From Histomonas meleagridis (lineage: Eukaryota > Parabasalia > Tritrichomonadida > Dientamoebidae): a stretch of DNA of 64,000 nt. The stretch lies in assembly GCA_020186115.1 (NCBI GenBank), contig WSYJ01000164.1, forward strand, positions 1 to 64,000. The letters are read 5' to 3'. Of this stretch, positions 18,704 to 31,100 are shown piece after piece (position 1 is the stretch's first letter; each line of letters opens with the position of its first letter). The position numbers and the translations under genes are program-made. The notes under the pieces are model-generated. The model did no database searches and had not been told where the DNA came from. It worked only from the letters and a program-made list of their open reading frames with translations.

Positions 18704-19288
18704 TTATTTAAGTGCTTCCTCAAGAATTTGATTACAAAAGTCTTGAACTGTTATTGATTCATTTGATTTATCATATGAAAGTGTGGATTGTTCTGCGCCA
18801 ATTTCATCCATGTATTTTGCTGTTTCATCTTTCCTTCTTTCGTTGTATGTAATTATTAAATGCATGCTTTTAGCATTTTGAAAAACTTCGATATATTTGA
18901 GGATTGATTTATGGTGGCCTTGTTTTTGCATAGTTTCGAGTCTTCCAACTTCATCAAGGAAAACAATTGCAGGTTTTCCGTTACTATGAATTGAGCATGC
19001 AGTATTATAAACTTCGTCAAAAACACTTGGCTCAAAAATATATGGGATTTTTCCTGGCTTTGCATGTTTCCCAAGACGTGCGAATTTGTATGTTTCGAGT
19101 GTTCTGTCATTTTTTATTAATGTAAGATCGTATCCAATTCGGTCTCCGTCTTCAAAAGCACTTGGCTGCGTGTATCCCGCAACTTGCAGATCTTGTCTTT
19201 GGACAAAGGAGTCAATAATTTGTCGCACTACAACACTTTTCCCACCAAAAACTTTTCCGAAAATCGGAATGTAATAAATTTTCACCAT
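18704..19288 (-). CDS. THEP1-like P-loop nucleoside triphosphatase
   Basis: 194 residues from a clear ATG. Walker A lies at residues 11-18 ('GKVFGGKS') near the N-terminus, followed by 'VAGYTQPSAFEDGDRIGYDL', which corresponds to the 'GF.T.E.r..g.R.GFdl' segment of the NTPase_1/THEP1 family. Walker B is 'AIVFLDEVGRLE' (about 107-118; Asp112, Glu113). These are small, mostly prokaryotic NTPases, and some relatives sit next to molybdenum-hydroxylase genes. Here it lies 90 bp after the xanthine dehydrogenase stop on the same strand. A role in molybdenum enzyme maturation is only an inference. Its stop is in TAAA context. Confidence 0.7.
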   Translation of the reverse strand: MVKIYYIPIFGKVFGGKSVVVRQIIDSFVQRQDLQVAGYTQPSAFEDGDRIGYDLTLIKNDRTLETYKFARLGKHAKPGKIPYIFEPSVFDEVYNTACSIHSNGKPAIVFLDEVGRLETMQKQGHHKSILKYIEVFQNAKSMHLIITYNERRKDETAKYMDEIGAEQSTLSYDKSNESITVQDFCNQILEEALK

Positions 19289-19378
19289 TTCTTATTTGAC
19301 TGACTTTGTTCCAATCTTTTATAAAGACAAATTAGATGAAATATTGTTTTGTTTATTCTAAAAAAGAAGACGATTAAC

Positions 19379-22300
19379 TTAATGTTGTTCTGGGTCGAGG
19401 TACTTCACTGGGATCTTTTCACGAATAACTTCAATTGTTGCTGGTGAATCGAAATCGAACCATTCAGTTACACCGAATTGTGCGCGTGCTGCTGTAACAG
19501 CGTCACGAAGTGCCATAAGCACTGAGCATCCCATACGAAGTCCTGCTTCGCCAGAAGCCTTAGATCCGACAACGCCCATATTGTTATAGTCATCATGAAG
19601 CAATGTCACTCTGAAGTCGTCTGGGATATCGTCGAGTGTTGGTATCTTATAAGTGGTGACGTTTCTTGTTCGAATGTGTCCGTCCTTCGCCCATATCATT
19701 TCTTCGAGTGTGTACAAGCCTTGGCCTTGCACGAAGCCGCCTTCGAGTTGTCCAATATCAATGCCCGGATTGATTGATGACCCGCAGTCATGCACAAGAT
19801 CAGCCCTAAGGAGTACGTGTTCGCCTGTGAGAACGTCAATTTCGACCATGCTGAATGCGACTGACCAGATGAGATAGAATGACTCGCGCCCTTCATGCGT
19901 CTCGTGGTTATAGACTGAGTTCGGCATCTTGTTGAATGCTGATGACTGCATGTCGAACTTGTTGAAGTATGCGTAACCACAGACTTGCGGCCACGTCCAA
20001 TCTGGATGCTCGTCTCTGATTGGCTGCAGGCGCTCTCTGAGTTCTTTGCATGCATTCTCTACAGCGCGGCCGTGGAGATCTGTGCCTGTTGAACCTGCTG
20101 TTGGAGGCATGTTCGCTGTCTTGTCAGTAGCTGTTGGGAGTACTTTGACGAAGCTGTAGTCGATTCCGAGTGTTTCGGCAGCAATCATTGCCATCTTCGT
20201 GTGGATGCCTTGGCCCATTTCGATACCGCCGTGTGATACAGTGACAGAACCATCGCCGTATATTTGGACAAGTGCTTGTCCCTTCATCATGAATTCTGAT
20301 TCGAAGCCCATTGTAGATACAACTGGTGTCATTGCAATGCCACGCTTCTTGTAGACGTGTGTCTTGTTGAATTCTTCTACTTCTTTAACACGTGCATCCC
20401 AGTCACATGACTTCTTGCAAACTTCCCAACAACGACGGATTGTTTCATCTGGAAGTTCATAACCAGTGAGTGTCTTATCGCCTTTGTGATAAAGGTTCTT
20501 TTCTTTAAGTTCTTCTGGTCGTACGCCTAATGTGTGTGCAAGTTTGGCCATAGCAGTTTCTACTGCAATTAAAGATTGTGGAACACCGAAGCCACGGAAA
20601 GCAGTGCATGAAAGTTTGTTTGTACGGTATATGTTACCATATGAGTTAACGTTTGGACATGAGTAACCACCAGTTGCAGAGTAAAGCGTACGGTCCATAA
20701 CAAGACGTGAAAGATCCATTGTCCAACCAGCGTTAGAATGATAAAGGAAGTCCATCTTAGTGAGCATTCCATTTTCATCACAGCCAATATCATAATCAGT
20801 TACATATTCATGGCGCATACCTGCTGTGGAAATATCGTCTTGTCTTTGCATAACGAGTCTGATTGGTCTCTTTGTAACATAACTTGCCATTGCAGCTTGT
20901 GCAGCATAGAATTGTGGACGATCTTGTTTACCACCGAAGCCACCACCAAGACGCATTACTTCACAGCGAATCATATTACGTGGAACATTAAGTACTGCAG
21001 CAACTGAGTCTTGAATCTTTCCTGGGTTTTGACATGCTGCATATATCTTCCATCCTTCAGTACCTTGTGGAACAACAAGCATTGAATTTGGTTCGAGATA
21101 GAAGTGTTCTTGGTTATTGAAATGTGATTGACCTGTGACTTCGTATTTGCATTTAGCTTCTTTAACATTACCTTTATGAAGACCAAGATGATCAACCATA
21201 AGGATGTTATCTGTTTCTTTATGTTTTTCGTAATAATCAAGTGCATCATAAATTGTAACAATTGGTGTCTCAGCGTTCTTATATGTGACTTTAACAAGAC
21301 GTGCACCTTTGATGGCAAGCTTTTCTGTTTCTGCAACTACAACACCAATGACTTGACCATAGAAATTGACTCTACCAATAGCAAAGACATCTTCATCTGC
21401 TGGTGGAATAGAACATATCTTCTTTGCTCCTGGAATATCCTTTTCTGAAACAAATGCAATAACACCTTCAAGTGCAAGTGCTTGTGAAGCATCAATTGAT
21501 TCTATTTCTGCACGTGCATTAGTAGATAAAACTGGATACGCATATGCGCATTTCTCTGGTGGGTCAATATCAGCAACAAATTTGGCTTCACCTGTTGTAT
21601 GTCCATAAGCAGAGATATGTTGTGGTTGTTGACCAAGAACTTTATCTTTTCTTTGTTCCCAATCTTGATGAGATGTACGTGGCTTACGTTCTGTTGGAAT
21701 AGAAGCGCTCATTATGTTTGCTGGAATATTACCTTGGATACGATCAAGAACCCAAAGGAAGTACTTGTAGATGCATGCACGAACAAGATCAAGACGAAGT
21801 TGTGCTTGACCGACACGATTTGATACTTGAAGGTCCTTAAGAACATCATCACGGAATTGTTCATATGTAGCGAAGTTCCATTCTTTACCTACGAGTGCAT
21901 TTAATGCATCTTGTGGAATATATTGCTTAGCAGCAACAGCACCAATTGCTAAATGTGCAGCTGTAACTTTCTTGTTTTCGATTGTTATATTGAAGCAGCA
22001 ATTACAAAGTGCTTGTGAATCTTCACGACGACGACATATCTTATATGACTTAACGAAATCATTTGGTTTAACGAATGGAACAAATACTGTGTAAAGGATT
22101 TCGGATGGTTTCAAGTCACGTTTGAGTACGAAGTCTTGTGCTGATACTGTACGAGATTCGCCATTAAGTGAAACAATGTTACATTGTGCATTAAGACCCA
22201 TAAGGATTGGGCAAAGATCAGAAAGTGCATCACCAGCGCAAAGGGAACCACCGATTGTACCAATGTTTCTAATGTTATAGTTAGCGAATTGTTTTGTAAT

Positions 22301-23512
22301 TGTTGTGATAGCCTTAGAAAGTAATGCTTGTTCACCATCTTTTAATGTTTCCCAATATTGACCGAATTCATTGATAGATACTGAAGCACCAAAGTAAACT
22401 CCGTCTTTTTCTGGTGTGATTTGTTTGAGTTCATCAACACGACGTGTTCCGCACATGAATCTCCATACCATATCTGGGTGGTAGCATTTCTTAAAGTTGA
22501 GATCAGTAGCACCATTAACAAAACTGCATTGTGCACCTTCTGAAGCACGAACTTTTTTAACTTGTTCGAAGTTGGATGGTGCAAACCATGTTGATTCTGG
22601 GCCAGAGACAAGAAGTGGATCTAATGTATGGAAGTTGATAAGTTCTTCTGGGAAATCAGGTGTAACAAGTGGACGTTCACGTGTTGAAATAACATTTTCT
22701 ATTTCTTCTATATCTCTACCTGTTGTTGTAAGTTCTCCTAATGCTGATTTGTCGAAATCAATTGCATAACGACGAGCTGCATCAAAAATTGGACGATAAC
22801 CTGTGCAACGACAAAGGTTTGTTGATAATGCTTCGTTAATTTCTTCAATTGTTCTTTCAGGATTTTCTGCGAACAATGCATATAGTGTGGTAACAATACC
22901 TGGAGTGCAAAATCCACACTGTGTGCCATGCATTTCAGCAAGATCTTTTTGGATACGATGAAGATGGTCCATTTGGCCAACACCTTCAGCTGTTGTGATT
23001 GCACAGCCATCAACAAAAGGAAGTGGAACTAAGCAAGAATTAACGGCAAAATGATGTGCACGTTGTCTTTTTGTATCGTATTCAGCAACTGCAACAGCGC
23101 AGCCACCACAACCACCTTCGCCACATGGCTTTTTAACAGATGTATAACCTTGGATTCTGAGCCATTCTAGAAGTGTAGTTTCTGGATCTGGGTTTTCGAT
23201 TTCGTATCTCTTTCCATTAACATAAAAGATCATGTTATGTCTAACTCTAGTTTGAATTGATTGAACGATTTGACTTTCGCGTTCTGTAAGTTTAGCTGGT
23301 TCGATGAACTCAGCACCAGTTGAAAAGAATACATCTTCGTCTGCTTCTAAAACTGAAGGATCAGTGATTTCTGCTCCTTTCTTAAGAAATGCGCGAGTAA
23401 ATGTTGCTCCAAGTTTCTCTGAAGCTGCAGATAAAAGTGCATCCATGTTGCCTTGGAATGTAATGACAACTGAGGCTTCTTCTCCATTGCGATGAGCAAA
23501 GATTCGGACCAT
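19379..23512 (-). CDS. XDH: Xanthine dehydrogenase (molybdo-flavoprotein) with extra N-terminal domain
   Basis: 1377 residues from the ATG at 23512. Residues about 1-72 form an added ubiquitin-fold-like KHA/doublecortin-type domain ('MVRIFAHRNGEEASVVITFQ', 'VFFSTGAEF'). Next is a plant-type [2Fe-2S] domain (Cys130, 135, 138, 160) and a second [2Fe-2S] domain (Cys199, 202, 234, 236: 'CGFCTPG', 'CRCTGYRP'). An FAD domain follows ('NGATDL' near 340; 'IRNIGTIGGSLCAGDALSDL'), then the molybdopterin domains with 'GGGFGGKQ' (about 856), 'AFRGFGVPQ' (about 972, substrate Arg) and 'KASGEAGLRMG' (about 1320, catalytic Glu). All key residues appear intact. It oxidises hypoxanthine or xanthine to urate, or a related purine or aldehyde. 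It requires molybdenum cofactor, and no cofactor genes lie in this window. Confidence 0.93.
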   Translation of the reverse strand: MVRIFAHRNGEEASVVITFQGNMDALLSAASEKLGATFTRAFLKKGAEITDPSVLEADEDVFFSTGAEFIEPAKLTERESQIVQSIQTRVRHNMIFYVNGKRYEIENPDPETTLLEWLRIQGYTSVKKPCGEGGCGGCAVAVAEYDTKRQRAHHFAVNSCLVPLPFVDGCAITTAEGVGQMDHLHRIQKDLAEMHGTQCGFCTPGIVTTLYALFAENPERTIEEINEALSTNLCRCTGYRPIFDAARRYAIDFDKSALGELTTTGRDIEEIENVISTRERPLVTPDFPEELINFHTLDPLLVSGPESTWFAPSNFEQVKKVRASEGAQCSFVNGATDLNFKKCYHPDMVWRFMCGTRRVDELKQITPEKDGVYFGASVSINEFGQYWETLKDGEQALLSKAITTITKQFANYNIRNIGTIGGSLCAGDALSDLCPILMGLNAQCNIVSLNGESRTVSAQDFVLKRDLKPSEILYTVFVPFVKPNDFVKSYKICRRREDSQALCNCCFNITIENKKVTAAHLAIGAVAAKQYIPQDALNALVGKEWNFATYEQFRDDVLKDLQVSNRVGQAQLRLDLVRACIYKYFLWVLDRIQGNIPANIMSASIPTERKPRTSHQDWEQRKDKVLGQQPQHISAYGHTTGEAKFVADIDPPEKCAYAYPVLSTNARAEIESIDASQALALEGVIAFVSEKDIPGAKKICSIPPADEDVFAIGRVNFYGQVIGVVVAETEKLAIKGARLVKVTYKNAETPIVTIYDALDYYEKHKETDNILMVDHLGLHKGNVKEAKCKYEVTGQSHFNNQEHFYLEPNSMLVVPQGTEGWKIYAACQNPGKIQDSVAAVLNVPRNMIRCEVMRLGGGFGGKQDRPQFYAAQAAMASYVTKRPIRLVMQRQDDISTAGMRHEYVTDYDIGCDENGMLTKMDFLYHSNAGWTMDLSRLVMDRTLYSATGGYSCPNVNSYGNIYRTNKLSCTAFRGFGVPQSLIAVETAMAKLAHTLGVRPEELKEKNLYHKGDKTLTGYELPDETIRRCWEVCKKSCDWDARVKEVEEFNKTHVYKKRGIAMTPVVSTMGFESEFMMKGQALVQIYGDGSVTVSHGGIEMGQGIHTKMAMIAAETLGIDYSFVKVLPTATDKTANMPPTAGSTGTDLHGRAVENACKELRERLQPIRDEHPDWTWPQVCGYAYFNKFDMQSSAFNKMPNSVYNHETHEGRESFYLIWSVAFSMVEIDVLTGEHVLLRADLVHDCGSSINPGIDIGQLEGGFVQGQGLYTLEEMIWAKDGHIRTRNVTTYKIPTLDDIPDDFRVTLLHDDYNNMGVVGSKASGEAGLRMGCSVLMALRDAVTAARAQFGVTEWFDFDSPATIEVIREKIPVKYLDPEQH

Positions 23513-24167
23513 TTTTTTAATGCCACTTTTAAATATGTCAAAAACGATGCTCCTAAGAAAAACACACAATTTTCTTCTCAATTTGAGCGGTTGCGTTCCT
23601 ATTTAACGTACTACAAAACGATGAACAAAACGACGAGGTTGTAAAAATATGACACAGAAATTTTAACTTTTTGAGTTCAAATAACCACCCGTTCATTCAG
23701 AAAAATCGGCAACTTAAACCCTATAATTCGGTTATAAAAAGTGCCGTCTTTAATTTGAATGTTTCACAACAGATCAAAAGCCATTCAAAAAGTAGAATGA
23801 TACGATTACAATCAATTGAAATACAATCATTGGTAAAATTTAACATGCTAACATTCATCCAAAAATCCTATCATGGAAATCAAATATAAATATGACTCAC
23901 GCTTATTTATGTAAATTTTGAGTTAGAGTAACTACTCTCAACAATTATTATTTAATCATTTCAATGTAACCAATAGACGCTGATTATCAATCATAAAATT
24001 TTTCTAAATATTGTATATATTAAAAGAAATTAGTCGTTATAAATTAATGTCACAATATGAAATGTACACATCTAAGTGGAAATAAATTAACTTTCTATCA
24101 TGGAAATCTATTTTCTCAAAGCAAAAGCAAATGTAACAAAACAAATTTACAAAAATAGACAATTAAA
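23513..24167. other. Intergenic upstream of xanthine dehydrogenase
   Basis: AT-rich, 655 bp. Near 23587-23610 on the plus strand there is GCGGTTGCG followed by TTAACG, that is AACCGC and CGTTAA on the gene strand, about 80-100 bp before the start; these could be Myb-like sites. No ORF is convincing. Confidence 0.4.
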
Positions 24168-24764
24168 TTACTCATCAGGTAACGCTTTCTTCCAATCATT
24201 CAATGTATCAGAGTTATCGTTTTCTTGAGAGGCTTGTACGTTTGGTTCAAAGTTTAATTTTACGTTTTCTTGGTTCTGTGTGAATTCATCATAATTTTGC
24301 CATATAATTGGAAGAGGTTCTGTTGAAATATCATTTGAAGTTGTAAGGTCATTACCGTCTAAAAACAAAAATTGGTATAAATCCGAATCTGAGTACTCAG
24401 ATGAAGAATTTGCATCAGTTTTTTCCAACTCCTTAATGACATCTATTTTTTCTGTCCTCATATCTAAAACACGAGCCATTTCTCTTGCAATGGATTGATT
24501 TTCCCGTTTAAATAATTCGTCAAATTTATCTATTTGACTGGCAATTTTACATTCAATAACATCTCCTTTTTTTATTCCCTGGCTCGCCAGTGTTTCTGAA
24601 GGATTTAAAAAATTTCCATTATGGAATAAAAATACTTTTTCATGCTCAAAACATGAAAATTGGAGTGAATTTGAGAGTTCCTCTGCGGTGGAAGAGCTTC
24701 GCGTAACTACAGGGAGGATTGCGCCAGGGAGCCATTGTATTCTGACCTTCAATTCGTCGTCCAT
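24168..24764 (-). CDS. Ubiquitin-like-domain protein, unknown
   Basis: 198 residues from the ATG at 24764. Residues 1-75 look like a ubiquitin fold: 'KVRIQWLPGAILPVV' as strand 1-2, then 'VFLFHNGNFLNPSETLASQG' and 'IKKGDVIECKI', the usual 'L....tL...gI..gd.I' end of such domains. It lacks a Gly-Gly terminus, so it is not a conjugatable modifier. The remaining 120 residues are acidic, Ser/Asn/Asp-rich and end 'DWKKALPDE'. A shuttle-like or adaptor role is possible; the family is not identified. Confidence 0.6.
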   Translation of the reverse strand: MDDELKVRIQWLPGAILPVVTRSSSTAEELSNSLQFSCFEHEKVFLFHNGNFLNPSETLASQGIKKGDVIECKIASQIDKFDELFKRENQSIAREMARVLDMRTEKIDVIKELEKTDANSSSEYSDSDLYQFLFLDGNDLTTSNDISTEPLPIIWQNYDEFTQNQENVKLNFEPNVQASQENDNSDTLNDWKKALPDE

Positions 24765-25181
24765 TTCCTGGCTTTCTGGGCAATCTTGATTCTGGATGAA
24801 TTCTTTGGAAAATCATCGTCTTTCTTTGGAATTTTGTAAATATATATCGGTTACTCTCAAATTAAGTCCCTTTTATGGGTGAACAGCTTTTTATTAAAAC
24901 TTTTTTTCAAAATGATGTATCGGTCATTTAAAAATTTGTAGAAGGGTGTGGGCATCTGAAATGTGATATAAAAACATGTCATTTTGTTAAAAAGTGACAT
25001 TACCTTTTCCATTTTACAGTTAAAAAAAAAAAAAGAGTAATTCAAAATGCATTAGGTTCATCCAAAACATCAAGCCAAAATGCTTGAAAATATTTTCAAA
25101 AATTGATTTCTTATATTTTCTTAATCTGAAGAAATATTAACAAGTTGATATGAAAAATTCTTTTAAGAATGAAAAATTTTA
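24765..25181. other. Intergenic between Ubl protein and dynein 3' end
   Basis: AT-rich, with a poly-A run near 25021-25033. Nothing else recognised. Confidence 0.4.
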
Positions 25182-28100
25182 TTAAATTCCTTTTGGTTGC
25201 AATATAATCGAAGGGTTTCTTACTGTCCACCATAACTTCGATTTATTTTCATCTACTGGCATTTCCACCTCTAACACCAATCTACTTTTATTCTTTGTCA
25301 TGAACCAAGGCACCAAAACATTATTTTCATTTTCATTTAATTCATCTATAGTCCACGTGATTAACAACTCATTTATATTACCCGTTACATCATCGGAAGG
25401 AATCAAACACTTCTTATTCCAATTAGCGTTTAATGTTTGTAATTCGGTGATAGTGATTTCACTTTCGTTTTTACTTTTTTGTAAATCAGTCGAAATCTTC
25501 ATTCGAATTTTTTCGATTGGCCATTTATTAATATTAGCAGCAGTTTGTTTAGCTGCGTTAATTAATGATTCAGGTGATTTTAATAATCCAAGGCAAATTT
25601 TATCATTTTTATTATTAATTATATCATTCAAATGATTAATTCTTAAACAAAAGTCATTAATCCATGTTGTTAAATTATTACAATTAAAGTTATGTTGATT
25701 CCAATCTTTTGGTATTATTGATCTTTCTAAATCATTAATAATATTTAAATATCTTTGAGTCAAAATATTATTATTATTAAAAGTATTAATAATTTCATTT
25801 ATATCATTAATTATAATATTTCTAGTTTCATTAATTGAATTAATTTCATCCAAAATTATTAAATGTATTAAAGAATTTATATTATTTTCATTGTTAATTA
25901 TCACATTATTATTATTAAGTTTCTCTAACCATTGTCCAAATAACATTTGTATGAAGTTAGAACGTTTCGATTCCATATTATTTTTAGTTATTGATCCGAT
26001 ATTTATCGTTAAAATTTGTTGTAATATTTCATTACCTTTTTGCATGAAAAGGAATTTTCCACTATTTTTAGGTAACCATAAAAATTCTGGTGATTCATTA
26101 TAAGACAAAGTTGAAACCCAATTTTGTAATTCATTAATATTATTAATTTCATCAGGTAAACTTAATGAGTTATCACCTAATTCGATATTTCCTTTAAATA
26201 ATAATTTACTTAAATTAATTAATATTCGTTGATCTGAATTTAAGTCAATTCTTCCTCCATAAATACAATATGATATTAAATATCGAATCGCATACCATGG
26301 AATTTGTTCTTCATTAATATGACTTCTTCCATTAGCTATAGCTTCTATCCAACGTAAACTAATTTGGATTGTAAATAACAAATCATTATCATTAAATTCA
26401 TAACTTTTGTTCCATCCTAATTTCTCATATCGAAGTCTTTCCATTATAATCGAATGTAATAATAAGAAATTAATTACTAATTTGCTTCGTTCTTTAGGTA
26501 TATTCGGCCATTGGAATCCATTAGTAATAACTCGTTGTAAATTAGAGCGAATACCGGTCGAACTTTCAAAGACAATTATATGACATAATCGAAATATATT
26601 CGATCCAACTTTAGGATTAATTTCTGTTGTTAAGAAGATTCTAAATTGTGGATTACATTGAATGTTTTGTATGTTTTTAACAAACTTTCGTGTCCATAAT
26701 GGTGCTAAATGTATATTTTTAATGATGATCCAATTACCTTTTTGTGATGCTAATTGTACTGATTCTTCAATACTTGAATAAGAATCAGATGAACCAATTG
26801 CTAATGATATAATTGGTCTTAATGAATTATTTTCAATTAATTCACTCGGATCATAACCGATTGAAGAACATAATAAAATTGGTATATTTGGTTGTGTTTC
26901 ATTTGATATATTTATAATGTTTAATGGTGGTATATCATTAATATCAAATTCAAATGATTCTTTAATAAATAAATTAATCGTAGAGATAATTCGATCAGGT
27001 TTAAATTTACGAATTATTACTAAAACTTTTAAGAGAATAATCGAAGGATTTTCATTTTCAGATTTTAAGATTTGTAATATACTTTCAGGTATATTTTGTT
27101 CAGGTGTATCAGAATTAATCCAATCATTAAATGTTATATCATTATTAACTTTCTTAATGAAATCAGGTTCATTACCATTAATTAATGTGCCTCTAATAGC
27201 TATATCAAATAATTGTTCATCGATTTTAATACCTTTATAATCTAAAATAATTTGACTAAATCGAAATCCTAATATTGATATATGTTTATTTAATAATGAA
27301 TATGATACATTAATAAATAAACCTTTCGATATTAATTCGATTAATTCATTAACTTCATCAGCTTTAATAATAATTTTATCGAAAATAGACCAAAAGAATT
27401 GTAATGAGAATTGATACATGAAATGTATTAATGACATATCTTTAATAGCAAAGTATAATGATGTTGATACTTTAGCTACTGGTGAATATTTCTCACTAAC
27501 TTGTGTAATCTCTTGTAATGTTAAATTAGTTTCATTAACTTTTTGTTCGATTCTAATTGATTCTTTCTTAATATCTTCTAATAAATATAATAATTCATCA
27601 TTTTCTAATATTTCTCCTTTAGTAGTTGAAAACACATTTAACATTTTCTCTTCAAGATTTCGTAAATCAATTTGCATCTCTGCTAAACTTTCATGAAGTT
27701 CTTTACGACGTTTTTCTATATCAGGTAACTTAAATTGTAATAATCGTGTTAAGCATTGAGAATATAATGAAAGTGATGTAACAGAGAAGTTAATAATTGT
27801 TGTTAAACTACTTAATGAAGGTTGAGGAGAGAAATCAGTATCACGTGTAATAATAAACATCTTAAATGAAGGAGAAATATCAATTTCATTATGATTTAAT
27901 TCTAATATTATTCTTCCATTAACTTTCTTATATTCTTTAGATAATATTGGTAATATTAATGGATCTATTTGTTCCCCATCTTCGATAAGTATTGGTGTAC
28001 CAAATCGAACACATGATTCAAATGTTTTAGGGAATTTCTTATCATTAAATGATGTACGAATAATACCTTTATATAAATTCATAATGAATTGTGTAGCTTG

Positions 28101-31100
28101 ACCTGCAGGATCAATAATAAATGGAGTTCTTAAGTTTTCCGTTGTTAAAATTATTGCGTTTTGAATACATAAATCATCTTTAGGTAATTGTTTAGCACTC
28201 CAATTAATTAAATTCTCGGGTTCAATCATGAAATCACAAAATTGATAATCTTCCGAATATTTAATATTATTTTGATCTAAAACTATCATCCATTCATTTA
28301 ATGAATCCATTCTTTTTTGTTGTTCTAAAAATCCACAATAAGATATAAAAGCAGATGATAATAATGAATTACCAATTAAACTTTGTTGTTCATTTTGGAA
28401 TGTAATCTTTCGTTCTGCCCAACGTTTAGTTTCATTAGTTAAAGATGAAAGTAAATGTTTAGCTCGATTTAATTTAACTTGAATTTGTTCGGATTCTTTA
28501 CGAGTTTTTTCACATTCTGATAATAATACTTTATATTCCGATGTTAATTTTTGAAGTTTCTCTTCAAATTCATTAATAGTTTTCGATAATTCTTCATGTT
28601 TCTTTTCAAATATTGATGCTTCTGATTCAAGTGCTTTAACTTTTTCTCGTAAAGGTTCAGTCGATTCAAGTATTGATAAATATCGAATATTAGCACTTAA
28701 CCATTTAAATAATGGGCCACAAGCTTGTGAAGCTCTTTGAGCCTTTTCATAAGTTAAATCAGTCGAATCTAATAAATGTTGTACTTTCTTAATAGTACTT
28801 TGAGGTATATTCTCGACTTTAAATTCTAAAATTGTTTTAATGAATTGATCACCACTAATAACTTTACGTATACTTGTCCAATTAGGCGCATTAATATCTA
28901 ATAATTGTAATACCGCTTGTAATACATTCTTAATTACATCTGGTGGTTGTGTTAATCTTCGAATTTCATCAAGATTTGATTTCTTGATATTAGATACTGA
29001 AGATTTAGCTTCTTCAATGATTGGTGTAACTTCAGCTAATTCAGCCATAGCTTTAGATTTATCTTTATCAATAACTTTCTTCTTTTCATCGATAATAACT
29101 TTAATTTTTTGTGCTTCTTCTTGTTTACTTGTTGTTACTTGTTTATCTTTAAGAATTTCTTCAAGTTTTTGTTCTGCTAATTTATCTTTTTCTTTAAGTT
29201 GTGTTTGTTTTAATGCTAATTCTTTACCCATTTTAGTTACTTCTATTTGGGTTTCTTCAAGTTTATTTAAGCCATTAGATAAATGTTGTTGTTCATTATT
29301 AAGTTTTTCACGTTTATTTATGAATATATAACAATAAACTTTAATGAAATCAAAGAAATAACGTGGTGACACATAATTATTAATAGGTAAAGATTCCGAA
29401 GTTTTAATTGATAATGAATGAATTTTAATCATTGAATTAATTAAATTATCAGTAATTTCAAGTTCATTTTTATTAAGGATTTGTTCAGCAAATAATTTTA
29501 ATGATAAATTGCTCCATTTACCGATCCATATAATATTACATTGATTAAATAATGAAGGAAACATAATTTCTGTTTGATTTATATTTAATATTGCTGAATT
29601 CGATGTAAATATTATATGTAAATTATTTTTAATTCGTTCTAAATAGAAGTTAATTAATGATTCTTCATTATCTAATAATTGTCCATTAGAATGAGCAATT
29701 TCTTTAATGTTGTTTAATAATGAATTTAATTCATCTCCTGTAAATAATCCTGGAATTAAATATTCCGTTAATAATACATTAAGTCGTTCAGTAAATATTG
29801 GTAATATTATATCATTTTCTTTAATGATGAAACAAACTTTTTCTTCAAGTGAAGTTTTAAGGATTTTCCTTAAATCAGAATCGAAATTATTTATAGTATA
29901 ATCTTTAGTAACATTTAATTTAAATACTTTCATATTTAAATATTTGGAGATAAATGTCGTCAATATTGATTTACCTGTACCACTTAAACCAATTAAATAT
30001 AAATGTCCATTAGGTTGTATTAAACTATTTTCGATTTTTGTTATTAAATTAATACATTCATCAAAGAAAACCAAATTTTCATCTGAATAATCTTTTTGTA
30101 ATTTATTTTTAATAGTATCTATATCATAAGGTAAAAATTCTTGATTAATTAAATTAGTATAATTAATATCATTATCATAAAGTGTTAAATCAGTATTTTC
30201 GAAATATTTTAAGATAATACTTTTAAGTGTATCTTTAGCCCAATTCTTTTCATCGATATTAATTAATCTATCATTAAATACTCTTAAACCTTCATAATAT
30301 AATAAATGAGGCTTATCATAACCATCAGATAAATTTAATATATATTTATATGAATTAATCCATATAATTATATCACGTAAATTGATATGATAAAATACAT
30401 TTTCATTACCTTTAAAATGTTCAATAAATTCATTATAATATTCTAATATTACATTTGTAATAATTTCTTGATTAATATTATCAAATTTACTTAAAATATT
30501 TAATAATATTTGTTTAATCGATTTAATTGTTGGTGTATCAATATTAAATATTGTCGTATGTCTTAAAAATCGTGAATTAAGTTTAACTCGACCATATTCT
30601 GTAGAAGGAGTACAAACACTTTCAAAGATAATATTTTCTAATTGTATCCATTCACGTTTTTGTGGATGCCAAAATCCATTAAACTCTAAAATTTGTCGTA
30701 AAAATTCAATAATTCGTTGTGTACCAAATTTATCTAATGAAGGTAAAGTTAAATTAATACATTCGAATATAATGAAATTATTTGTAATTTTAGGCTTAAG
30801 TTTAGTAACATAAGAAGTCTTTTGATATATACAAAATTGTTCAAATGTACTTAATACATAATCAATAGTTGAGAAATTAGAAAAGTTAATTCGAATTGTT
30901 TGAATTTCGGAATAATTAACAAATGAATTTTGTAATAAACTTCGTTTACCTATACCATTTTGACCACATAATATAATGGAATTACCTCCAATCATTATCA
31001 TATTAATTAATTTCTTATATAATTCATTATAAGGTGTAATAATGTAATCATTTTCATTATTATTTTCATAATTAATTTCATTCAAATTAATCCAATCTTC

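Noticed and set aside
20738-21007. Many ORFs of 60-120 codons on both strands within 19.4-23.5 kb
   Set aside because: They lie inside the intact xanthine dehydrogenase frame and have no domain or start context of their own.
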